From Alphaproteobacteria bacterium (GTDB lineage: Bacteria > Pseudomonadota > Alphaproteobacteria > Rickettsiales > UBA8987), in the NCBI GenBank assembly GCA_030429625.1, contig JAUIFA010000004.1:62001-126000 (forward strand): a stretch of DNA of 64,000 nucleotides, in the 5' to 3' direction. A program made the position numbers and the translations under genes. The notes below the pieces were generated by a model. The model worked only from the letters and a program-made list of their open reading frames with translations, had not been told where the DNA came from and searched no databases. Below are positions 56,526 to 64,000 of the stretch, piece by piece; the first letter of the stretch is position 1, and every line of letters starts with the position of its first letter.

Positions 56526-57092
56526 ATGGAGACACTTATATACATAGCAATTCCGGTGGTGATTGTTTATTTTTGGTACGCAGGCATTATCAAGAAACGC
56601 AACCGTGCGCAAGAAGCACTTTCTGGTGTTGATGTACAACTGAAAAAAAGGTCAAACCTGATCCCCAATATTCTGAAAATTGCCAAGAAATTTATGGAGC
56701 ATGAAAAATCTTTGATGGAAGAAATAACAGCTCTAAGATCTAAGGTAGATGATGGTTATGATCAGAACAACAAAGAGGCGGTTAAAGAGCATTTGATGAC
56801 CTCTGAAATGTTGGCTGGAAAAATGGGGCAGTTTATGGTGCAGGTAGAAAATTATCCTGATTTAAAATCAGACCAAACCATGCTACAGGCACAGCAAACG
56901 TATAATGAGGTGGAAGAACAAATTGCTGCCGCCCGTCGATTTTATAATTCTTCGGTGACCCAGTTAAACAATGCAGTGCAGATTTTCCCAGGGAATATTA
57001 TTGCTAATATAGCCGGCGTTTCTGAAATGCCGTTTTACGAGGCCGACGAAGCTTCCAAAGCGCCAGTAGATGCAAATGAATTCCTGAATTAG
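56526..57092 (+). CDS. lemA: LemA family membrane protein
   Basis: 188 aa. One N-terminal membrane helix (LIYIAIPVVIVYFWYAGII), then a four-helix coiled bundle typical for LemA: NRAQEALSGVDVQLKKRSNLIPNILKIAKKFMEHE, ARRFYNSSVTQLNNAVQIFPGNIIANIAG. The N-terminus is probably outside and the bundle in the cytoplasm or periplasm depending on topology; cellular role is unclear across the family. It stands eight bases upstream of the DUF3137-like gene, a pairing seen elsewhere. Confidence 0.93.
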   Translation: METLIYIAIPVVIVYFWYAGIIKKRNRAQEALSGVDVQLKKRSNLIPNILKIAKKFMEHEKSLMEEITALRSKVDDGYDQNNKEAVKEHLMTSEMLAGKMGQFMVQVENYPDLKSDQTMLQAQQTYNEVEEQIAAARRFYNSSVTQLNNAVQIFPGNIIANIAGVSEMPFYEADEASKAPVDANEFLN

Positions 57093-57100
57093 GCGTTTGT

Positions 57101-58204
57101 ATGGGGTTTAATTTTAACATCAACTTCCGTGGGGTTAAAGACATTACAAATCTTACCGCTGACACGGTCGGCAATGTGGGAAATTTCTTTAATTTGTTGT
57201 TGGGGCAGGGGCTTTATCCTTACGAAGGCCCTGTATCGTTCACCGACCCCAAAGGCGCAGAAAAACCCTTTGCTCCGCATTACAATGAACATATTCGCCC
57301 ATTAGTGGGGCAATATGAAAACAGACGTATTGAGGCACTAAAAGAGTTTCGGAATCTTTCTCGTGTGTGTTTGCCCATCGGCATCATGACCTCTGCATTA
57401 TCACTGTATTTTATCGTTGCATTCGACAATGTTGATGTGAAGAAGGCGGCAGGAGCCTTTGGTATGATTGCCCTGTTTTTGATATTTTATTTGTGCTCTC
57501 GGCCGGTAAGTAAATATAAATCGGACATTAAGGGGGATATCTTTCCCAAAGTGTTTAGCTTTTTTGGCGACTATTGCTACAACAAAGAAGGCATTCCTTC
57601 GGTGAGTATTTTTAAGCCGTCTGACATTATTCCCTCCTACGACAATGAGCGCACGGAAGATTATATAAAGGGTGAATATAAGGGGGTAACTTTGGAGATC
57701 ACCGAGGCAAGGCTGGAGGTGGAGTCTCGTGATTCTGAAGGGCGACGCAGCACCCATAATGTGTTTAAGGGAGTGTTGGTACTTTTGAGCATGCACAAAT
57801 CCTTTAAAGGCAAAACCATTATCAAACGAGACAGGGGTGGGATGATCAATTGGCTGACCGATAAATTTAATGCTTTGGAAAAAGTTGGTCTGGAGGATCC
57901 GGTGTTTGAAAAGAAGTTTGAGGTTTATTCCGACGATCAGGTGGAGGCACGCTATTTGCTAACCACCAGCTTTATGGAGCGACTGCTTAAACTTTCTGAG
58001 CTGATGCAAAGCAATTATATTCAAGCCAGTTTCTACGACAATAAGCTGTTAATGATGATGGACTCTGACAAGAACCGCTTTGAAACGTCTTCTATCTACA
58101 TGCCTGCGACCTTTGAAGAAGACATCGATACCATATTGGCTGAAATGAACGAAATATTCCAGATTATCGATATATTAAAGCTTGATCAAAATATTGGTAT
58201 GTAG
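57101..58204 (+). CDS. DUF3137-type membrane protein
   Basis: 367 aa. Two membrane helices in the first half (~103-123 LPIGIMTSALSLYFIVAF and ~132-150 AFGMIALFLIFYLCSR) and a large C-terminal soluble domain with VFKGVLVLLSMHKSFKGKTII and DNKLLMMMDSDKNRFETSS, which I recognise as resembling DUF3137 proteins commonly found beside lemA. Function unknown. It ends two bases before the convergent gdhA stop. Confidence 0.75.
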   Translation: MGFNFNINFRGVKDITNLTADTVGNVGNFFNLLLGQGLYPYEGPVSFTDPKGAEKPFAPHYNEHIRPLVGQYENRRIEALKEFRNLSRVCLPIGIMTSALSLYFIVAFDNVDVKKAAGAFGMIALFLIFYLCSRPVSKYKSDIKGDIFPKVFSFFGDYCYNKEGIPSVSIFKPSDIIPSYDNERTEDYIKGEYKGVTLEITEARLEVESRDSEGRRSTHNVFKGVLVLLSMHKSFKGKTIIKRDRGGMINWLTDKFNALEKVGLEDPVFEKKFEVYSDDQVEARYLLTTSFMERLLKLSELMQSNYIQASFYDNKLLMMMDSDKNRFETSSIYMPATFEEDIDTILAEMNEIFQIIDILKLDQNIGM

Positions 58205-58206
58205 AC

Positions 58207-59556
58207 TTAAACAACGCCCTGATCAATCATTGCATCGGCCACTTTCTTAAAGCCGGCAATGTTTGCGCCCACCACATAATTACCAGGCTGACCAAAGGCT
58301 TCTGCTGTATCTAAACAATTTTGATGGATCTGTTTCATAATATTGCGTAATTTACTGTCCACTTCTTCGCGCGTCCAATACAGACGGATCGAATTCTGAG
58401 TCAGCTCCAGACCAGAGGTTGAAACGCCACCAGCATTGGCCGCTTTCCCCGGGCCATAGAGTAAATTATTTTCAACAAATATATCCACCGCCTCAGGAGT
58501 GCTGGGCATGTTTGCCCCCTCAGAAACAACATACACACCGTTGTTTAGCAAGTTCAGGGCATCTTTGCCGTTCACCTCATTTTGTGTGGCACTCGGGAAG
58601 GCACAATCCGCTTTATGATCCCACAGAGGATTGTAACCCATGCCGCTAACAGTGGCGGTAAAATGCGTGCCTTTATAGCGTTCGGTATATTCAGAAATCC
58701 GTCCACGGCGAACAAATTTAAGGTCTTTGATAAATTCCAGCTTTTCATGGTCAATGCCTTCTTCATCGTAAATGTAGCCTGAAGAGTCTGAAAGCGTCAC
58801 CGCTTTTGCACCAAGTTCAATGAGTTTTTCTACGGTGAAAACCGCGACATTGCCTGAGCCGGAAACCAGACAGGTTTTTCCTTCCAAGGTTTCGTTGCGG
58901 GTTTCCAACATATTCTCAGCAAAATAAACCGAACCATAGCCGGTAGCTTCGGTGCGGATTAAGCTGCCGCCCCAGTTTAAACCTTTACCGGTCAAGATAG
59001 GGGTGAACTCGTTGCGCATTTTTTTGTACATGCCAAATAAATAGCCAATCTCACGGCCGCCCACACCAATATCACCAGCAGGAATATCCGTATGCAAACC
59101 AATGTGGCGATGCAATTCGGCCATAAAATTCTGACAAAAGCGCATCACTTCCGCATCACTCTTTCCTTTTGGGTCAAAATCTGATCCGCCTTTGCCGCCG
59201 CCCATGGGGAGGGTGGTCAATGCGTTTTTAAACACCTGTTCAAAACCAAGGAATTTCAACGTACTTAGATTGACCGAAGGATGAAAGCGCAAACCGCCTT
59301 TATACGGTCCAAGGGCGCTGTTCATTTCTACACGGTAACCACGATTGACGTGGATTTCATTTTTGTCGTCCATCCAAGGCACACGAAATTCAATAACTCT
59401 TTCAGGTTCAACAAGGCGTTCTAGAATCTTTTGGCTCCTATATTCGGGATGTTTGCTCATCACTGGCTCTAGCGAGGTTACAACCTCTTCAACAGCTTGA
59501 TGAAATTCCTTTTGGTAAGGATCACGACCTTTTACAATATCTAAAACTTCTGACAT
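58207..59556 (-). CDS. gdhA: NADP-type glutamate dehydrogenase
   Basis: 449 aa hexameric GDH of the E. coli GdhA class. It aminates 2-oxoglutarate with NADPH and ammonium. Glutamate-binding YKGGLRFHPSVNLSTLKFLGFEQ, catalytic Lys in GGGKGGSDFDPKGKSDAEVM, and dinucleotide-binding SGSGNVAVF. The start MSEVLDIVKGRDPYQKEF agrees with the family; an in-frame ATG 14 codons earlier has no such match. Substrate links it with the TCA cluster at 16-25 kb, though not in an operon. Confidence 0.96.
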   Translation of the reverse strand: MSEVLDIVKGRDPYQKEFHQAVEEVVTSLEPVMSKHPEYRSQKILERLVEPERVIEFRVPWMDDKNEIHVNRGYRVEMNSALGPYKGGLRFHPSVNLSTLKFLGFEQVFKNALTTLPMGGGKGGSDFDPKGKSDAEVMRFCQNFMAELHRHIGLHTDIPAGDIGVGGREIGYLFGMYKKMRNEFTPILTGKGLNWGGSLIRTEATGYGSVYFAENMLETRNETLEGKTCLVSGSGNVAVFTVEKLIELGAKAVTLSDSSGYIYDEEGIDHEKLEFIKDLKFVRRGRISEYTERYKGTHFTATVSGMGYNPLWDHKADCAFPSATQNEVNGKDALNLLNNGVYVVSEGANMPSTPEAVDIFVENNLLYGPGKAANAGGVSTSGLELTQNSIRLYWTREEVDSKLRNIMKQIHQNCLDTAEAFGQPGNYVVGANIAGFKKVADAMIDQGVV

Positions 59557-59636
59557 GGTTAAACCTTCTGTTAAATTTTTGCGGTTCTCACATATCAAGC
59601 TGTGAATTAATAGTAAAGAATAAAAAACGCCAATGA

Positions 59637-61610
59637 TTATATTCCCAATTCTTCCATTTTTCTCTTTTGCAGAATATCACGTAATTTGGCCGCTTTTTCA
59701 AAGTTGAGATTGGCGGCCTCTTCGAGCATAAGTTTTTGAATCTGCTCAATAGATTTGTCTGCATATTTGTCGGATTTCCGTTCCTCTGCTTTGTTCTTAC
59801 GTTTTTGGTCGTAGAGGGAACTGTGGATGATTTTTTCCACTGACTGTGGGGTAATGTTATGTGTTTCATTATAGGCCATTTGTATATCACGACGACGTTG
59901 TGTTTCGTCGAGTGCACCTCTCATCGCGCCGGTGATAACATCAGCATACAGGATCACCCGTCCACCCACATTGCGCGCAGCACGGCCAATGGTTTGGGTT
60001 AACGAAGTTTCTGAGCGCAGGAAACCGGCCTTGTCCGCATCTAAGATACCTACCAATCCGCATTCTGGGATGTCTAGCCCTTCGCGCAGCAAGTTGATAC
60101 CAATAAGAATATCAATACTGCCCATGCGCAAGTCGCGGATAATTTCCACCCGTTCCAGTGTGTCGGTGTCTGAATGCATGTACGAAACTTTTAGGCCAGC
60201 ATTTTGCATGTATTCGGTAAGGTTCTCTGCCATTTTTTTCGTTAGGGTGGTAATTAAGATCCTCTGGCCTTTGGCTATGGTAGAATGGCATTGGGCAATA
60301 ATATCGTCGACCTGATTTTCCACCGGACGGATGATACATTCCGGATCAATCAGCCCCGTTGGGCGGATGATCTGTTCTACAAATTCGCCATGGGTTTGGT
60401 TCAGCTCCCATTTGCCAGGAGTGGCTGACACGTACAAAGTTTGCGGGCGCATCTGATTCCATTCATCATGGGTAAGTGGGCGGTTGTCACGCGCCGCGGG
60501 CAGGCGGAAACCATGCTCAATCAAATTATTTTTTCGGGCGCGATCGCCGTTGAACATGCCGCCAATTTGCGGTACAGTGACGTGACTCTCATCCACAATC
60601 AGTAGCGCATTTTCGGGGATATATTCGAACAAGGTGGGCGGAGGTTGACCCGGTGCGCGGCCGGAAAGAAAACGTGAATAATTTTCAATACCCTTGCACG
60701 ATCCGGTTTCCAGCATCATTTCAATGTCAAACTGGGTACGTTGTTCTAAGCGTTGATATTCGACCAATTTGTTCATGGCCTTAAGCTCGGCCAAACGTTC
60801 TTTAAGCTCTTCTTTAATGTATTTAATCGCTTGCAAAATGGTGGGGCGCGGAGTGACATGGTGGGAATTGGCATAGACGACAATGCTATCCTGCTTATCA
60901 AATTTTTCACCAGTCAGCGGATCAAATTCCCAGATTTCTTCCAGTTCGTCGCCAAAGAAGGACAGTCGCCATGCACGGTCTTCCCAATGAGACGGGAAAA
61001 TATCCAGCACGTCACCACGCACACGGAACGTACCACGATGAAAATCAATATCTTTACGCTCATAATGCAATTCAGCCAGACGTTTGGTTAACTGGTTCAT
61101 GTCAATCTGTGCGCCGGAATGTATTTTTTCGGTCATTTCTAGATAAAGTTCCGGTGAACCCAAACCGTAAATGCAGCTAACCGAAGCTACGACAATCACA
61201 TCTTCACGCTCAAACAAAGCGCGGGTGGCGGAGTGGCGCATCCGGTCAATCTGTTCATTGATGGAAGAATCTTTTTCAATAAACGTGTCTGTCTTGGCGA
61301 TGTATGCTTCGGGCTGATAATAATCGTAATAGGAAACAAAATATTCCACCGCATTGTGCGGGAAGAATTCTTTAAATTCGCTGTAAAGTTGGGCAGCTAA
61401 GGTTTTGTTGTGTGCCATGACAATGGCGGGGCGTTTGGTTTGGGCAATCACATTGGCCATGGTAAAGGTTTTTCCCGATCCGGTCACCCCAAGCAATACT
61501 TGATCTTTTTCTCCTCCATTGATTCCTTTAACAAGTGCCGCAATGGCTTCGGGCTGATCGCCAGAAGGGGTAAATTCGCTTACAAGCTCAAAAACATTGC
61601 CCGATGTCAC
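59637..61610 (-). CDS. uvrB: Excinuclease ABC subunit B
   Basis: 657 aa from GTG 61610. DNA-damage verifying helicase-like subunit of nucleotide excision repair. [20 protein letters not shown] at the N-terminus, Walker [16 protein letters not shown], the beta-hairpin [33 protein letters not shown], helicase motif [21 protein letters not shown] and the C-terminal UVR domain ([22 protein letters not shown]). GTG is preferred as AAAAGGA lies ten bases upstream and it gives the usual short lead; a longer frame with ATG 61769 overlaps the divergent peptidase gene. Confidence 0.96.
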   Translation of the reverse strand: MTSGNVFELVSEFTPSGDQPEAIAALVKGINGGEKDQVLLGVTGSGKTFTMANVIAQTKRPAIVMAHNKTLAAQLYSEFKEFFPHNAVEYFVSYYDYYQPEAYIAKTDTFIEKDSSINEQIDRMRHSATRALFEREDVIVVASVSCIYGLGSPELYLEMTEKIHSGAQIDMNQLTKRLAELHYERKDIDFHRGTFRVRGDVLDIFPSHWEDRAWRLSFFGDELEEIWEFDPLTGEKFDKQDSIVVYANSHHVTPRPTILQAIKYIKEELKERLAELKAMNKLVEYQRLEQRTQFDIEMMLETGSCKGIENYSRFLSGRAPGQPPPTLFEYIPENALLIVDESHVTVPQIGGMFNGDRARKNNLIEHGFRLPAARDNRPLTHDEWNQMRPQTLYVSATPGKWELNQTHGEFVEQIIRPTGLIDPECIIRPVENQVDDIIAQCHSTIAKGQRILITTLTKKMAENLTEYMQNAGLKVSYMHSDTDTLERVEIIRDLRMGSIDILIGINLLREGLDIPECGLVGILDADKAGFLRSETSLTQTIGRAARNVGGRVILYADVITGAMRGALDETQRRRDIQMAYNETHNITPQSVEKIIHSSLYDQKRKNKAEERKSDKYADKSIEQIQKLMLEEAANLNFEKAAKLRDILQKRKMEELGI

Positions 61611-61689
61611 GTGAACGTAATCCTTTTTATGCAAAAGGACTATGCTAACACTATTTACACAAGACGCAATAGACAGCATAATGTTCTTT

Positions 61690-63018
61690 ATGAAAAAAAT
61701 TTGTATCATGCTCCTTATTTTCTTTACGGCTCTGCCTGTGAATGTTTTGGCGCAGGGGTTTTCCACCATTCGGGACGATGAAATTGAACGCTATCTTAAA
61801 GACGTTGGCCGCCCGGTGTTTGAGGCGGCAAATTTAGAAGCGGATAATATCAAGTTCTTTATTGTCAACGATCCAGAGCTTAACGCGTTTGTTGCCGGCG
61901 GGCAGAATATGTTTATCCACACGGGGCTGATCTTAGAAGACGACGACCCGAGTATGCTCATAGGGGTCATGGCGCATGAAACGGGTCATATTGCTGGCGG
62001 CCACCTTGCCCGTAAAGCGCAGGAAATGGAGCGTGCAGGAAAAGAGGCAGCCGTGGGCTATATTTTAGGCATTGCGGCCGCCGCATTGGGCGCTTCACCT
62101 ACCGCCTCGGTGGCGCTTTTAGGCTCGGGCGCGCATTTGGCACAAAGAGGCTTGTTAAAATATTCACGCGCGCATGAAGAATCGGCTGATGCCGCGGCCC
62201 TAAAGATTTTAAAGAAAATTCATATTTCGCCTGCTGGCCTGTTGCGTCTGCTGAAGAAGCTGGGTACCGAAATGAGTATGAAGTTTGGCCGCGATATAAA
62301 CCCATATTTATTGACTCACCCACTATCTTCCGAACGGACGGGTCGCATCAGTGCCAGCCTAGAAAATGATCCGTCTCTAGACTATCCAACTCCTAGCGGC
62401 TTAAAACTTCGCCATAAAAGGATAATATCTAAACTTGAAGCGTTTATAAAAAAACCAGAAGAAATCCTTGCGGATAAAAAGTATTCCTCTGATGATGTCG
62501 CCTCTCGTTATGCAAGAGCCATTGCTAACTATAGAGCCTTAAAGCTGGATAAGGCACTTGAGTTGATCAATGGGCTTATAACGGAATTTCCCGATGACCC
62601 GTATTTTTATGAATTAAAAGGTCAAATGCTCTTTGAGAATGGCAAGGTGGAGGACTCTATCCAGCCTTACGGTAAGGCAGCAGATTTGCTGCCAGATTCG
62701 GCATTAATCGGCACCGCACTCGCCGTTTCACTGTTGGCCACAGACAATGAAAAAATCGCCATAGAATATCTGGAAGAGGCAATAAGAATTGAACCAAAGA
62801 ATCCGCACATCTGGCATCAGTTAGGGGTGGCATATGGTCGGTCGGGTCGACTGGGGGATTCTTACGTTGCGTTGGCTGAAGAGGCCAGTCTTTTTGAAAA
62901 AGAAGATGAGGCAAAACAATTTATCAAACGTGCCAGCGAACACATTGACATAAATGATGGTTCTCCACTGGCCATACGGGTGAAGGATTTAATGAACAGC
63001 CTGAACTTAAAAAATTAA
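61690..63018 (+). CDS. Periplasmic M48 metalloprotease with TPR-like repeats (BepA-like)
   Basis: 442 aa. [22 protein letters not shown] is a signal peptide with LAQ end, so periplasmic. Zinc site HETGH in [14 protein letters not shown] and the third ligand Glu in [11 protein letters not shown]-terminal half (~270-440) carries TPR-like helical pairs ([51 protein letters not shown]). The architecture is that of E. coli BepA, which maintains LptD and other outer membrane proteins, so a quality-control job is likely. ATG 61681 (MFF...) is an alternative. Divergent from uvrB. Confidence 0.9.
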   Translation: MKKICIMLLIFFTALPVNVLAQGFSTIRDDEIERYLKDVGRPVFEAANLEADNIKFFIVNDPELNAFVAGGQNMFIHTGLILEDDDPSMLIGVMAHETGHIAGGHLARKAQEMERAGKEAAVGYILGIAAAALGASPTASVALLGSGAHLAQRGLLKYSRAHEESADAAALKILKKIHISPAGLLRLLKKLGTEMSMKFGRDINPYLLTHPLSSERTGRISASLENDPSLDYPTPSGLKLRHKRIISKLEAFIKKPEEILADKKYSSDDVASRYARAIANYRALKLDKALELINGLITEFPDDPYFYELKGQMLFENGKVEDSIQPYGKAADLLPDSALIGTALAVSLLATDNEKIAIEYLEEAIRIEPKNPHIWHQLGVAYGRSGRLGDSYVALAEEASLFEKEDEAKQFIKRASEHIDINDGSPLAIRVKDLMNSLNLKN

Positions 63019-63092
63019 AAACCCTTGCCTATGGGTGGCCTTAGGGTGTAAAAGGGGTGTCAGTTAATTATTAGATAAATTAGGGATGTATT

Positions 63093-63899
63093 ATGGGAAA
63101 TTCTGCTAGTCGCTTTTTAGCTGTTCTTGTCTTTTTGCTTACTATTGTATGTACGGCATCGGTCACCTTGCTTGTTGTAGGAAACACGCAAGAAGAACAG
63201 GAGCAAACACAAGGAACTGAGGTTGTATCAGGGGTGTCAGCGGAGGAAATAGAAAAAACCGTTGCACAATTTTTAAAAGACAACCCGTATGTGATTGTGC
63301 AGGCGTTCCAGGCAGCAAAACAACAAGAGGCTGATAAGGAGCGTGAGCAATCTGAACAGGCCATAAAATTACGCAAGCAGGAAATTAATAACGACCCTTA
63401 TACGCCGTTTACGGGTAACCCAGATGGTGATGTGACCATTGTTAAATTCTCTGACTATAATTGTGGTTTCTGTAAGCGTGTGGTGCCCGATATTATTACG
63501 CTTCTGGAAGAAGATAAAAACATTAAATTTGTGGTGAAGGATTTTCCGATTCTTGGGCCGCGCTCAATTGAAAATTCCAAAGCGGCTATTGCGGTGTTTA
63601 AAATTGCACCGGAAAAATGGTGGGAATTTCATATGGCAATGTTAAAAAGATCTCCAAACACAAACGATCAGTTACTTGCCTTGGCCGGAAGTGTTGGTGT
63701 TGATATGGCACAGCTTCAGGAAGAAATGAAAAAGCCTGAATATCAGAAGCAGATTGATAAGAATTTAGCGCTCGGCTCGGCCATTGGCGTTAGGGGAACT
63801 CCTGCTTTTGTCATAAACGGTGAGTTTATCCGTGGGGCGGTTGGTCTGGATGTGTTTAAAGACAGAATTGCTGCCGCGCGCGAAAAGAATAAATCGTAA
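63093..63899 (+). CDS. DsbA/Com1-family thiol-disulfide oxidoreductase
   Basis: 268 aa. N-terminal hydrophobic segment (FLAVLVFLLTIVCTASVTLLVVG) acts as signal anchor, then a charged, coiled-coil-prone Glu/Gln-rich linker (~35-110). The thioredoxin-like domain has the redox motif CGFC in FSDYNCGFCKRVVPDI and cis-Pro loop GVRGTPAFVING. It probably forms or reshuffles disulfides in the periplasm, as Com1 and ScsC/BcrA-like proteins do. It lies 74 bases after the M48 peptidase and ends at a strong terminator. Confidence 0.9.
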   Translation: MGNSASRFLAVLVFLLTIVCTASVTLLVVGNTQEEQEQTQGTEVVSGVSAEEIEKTVAQFLKDNPYVIVQAFQAAKQQEADKEREQSEQAIKLRKQEINNDPYTPFTGNPDGDVTIVKFSDYNCGFCKRVVPDIITLLEEDKNIKFVVKDFPILGPRSIENSKAAIAVFKIAPEKWWEFHMAMLKRSPNTNDQLLALAGSVGVDMAQLQEEMKKPEYQKQIDKNLALGSAIGVRGTPAFVINGEFIRGAVGLDVFKDRIAAAREKNKS

Positions 63900-63919
63900 A
63901 GAACTTCTTTTATTACCTT

Positions 63920-63968
63920 AATAGCGTTTTTCTTACCCACCATTGTGGGTAAGATTGCGCTATTTTTT
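63920..63968 (+). terminator. Strong Rho-independent terminator
   Basis: An outer 7-bp stem (AATAGCG/CGCTATT) and a perfect inner 9-bp stem (CTTACCCAC/GTGGGTAAG) with a CATT loop are followed by TTTTTT. It sits 20 bases after the DsbA-like gene and may act in both directions. Confidence 0.85.
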
Positions 63969-64000
63969 TGCAAGCATGTTGGGCAGACTCTTCGTCTTTA

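Overview
The window comes from the chromosome of an alphaproteobacterium of moderate-to-low G+C, around the replication origin. Pointers to this class are the neighbourhood ppsR / AT-rich gap / hemE, which is where the Caulobacter and Rickettsia origins lie, the parA-parB-rsmG-mnmG-mnmE string, the leuS-lptE-holA string, a TTAA-N7-TTAA box typical of CtrA in front of a PleC/DivJ-type histidine kinase, and an odhAB-lpd/sucCD/mdh TCA cluster. An outer membrane porin, lipoproteins, LptE and a Wzt-like ATPase show a Gram-negative envelope. I cannot name a genus.

Layout. 1-5.6 kb: end of a porin, then a forward run DUF3576-like lipoprotein, leuS, lptE, holA. 5.6-13.3 kb: reverse run yifB, mnmE, mnmG, rsmG, parA, parB and a membrane-anchored ankyrin protein, with three perfect 16-bp parS sites. 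13.5-15.4 kb: a forward sensor histidine kinase with a CtrA-type box. 15.4-25.6 kb: reverse TCA cluster (mdh, sucC, a small secreted protein, sucD, dgkA, sucA, sucB, a 64-aa membrane protein, lpdA) followed by an unknown 179-aa protein. 25.6-26.05 kb: a non-coding stretch holding a likely small RNA and two matching palindromes. 26-30.3 kb: aminotransferase-hom-glpX and two lipoproteins. 30.4-32.3 kb: class I PHA synthase. 32.4-37.0 kb: guaB, dnaQ, coaE, aroE, ppsR, all reverse.

37.0-37.5 kb is the putative oriC, AT-rich and holding several DnaA-box-like 9-mers. To its right run hemE, hemH, hemJ, rho and recJ. From 43.4 to 50.7 kb lies an accessory island of cell-surface glycan genes: five sulfotransferase-family genes, a Wzt-type ABC ATPase with a C-terminal extension, a family 2 glycosyltransferase and an ELM1-family protein. 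xerC follows, then a two-gene unit encoding a pure RTX-repeat protein and an unrecognised charged 437-aa protein, then a CinA-type molybdopterin-binding protein, map, radC, lemA, a DUF3137-type protein, gdhA, uvrB, an M48 peptidase with TPR-like repeats, and a DsbA-family thioredoxin-fold protein closed by a strong terminator.

Left of the putative origin nearly all genes from 5.6 to 37.0 kb point left, and directly right of it they point right, so transcription runs with replication. The usual alphaproteobacterial string rho-mnmE-mnmG-rsmG-parAB-holA appears split across the origin, as if by an inversion around it. Most genes are ordinary housekeeping. The parts most worth a second look are the sulfation island, the glpX-mdh small RNA with its twin palindromes, the CtrA-box kinase, the ankyrin gene in the par operon, and the RTX/437-aa pair.
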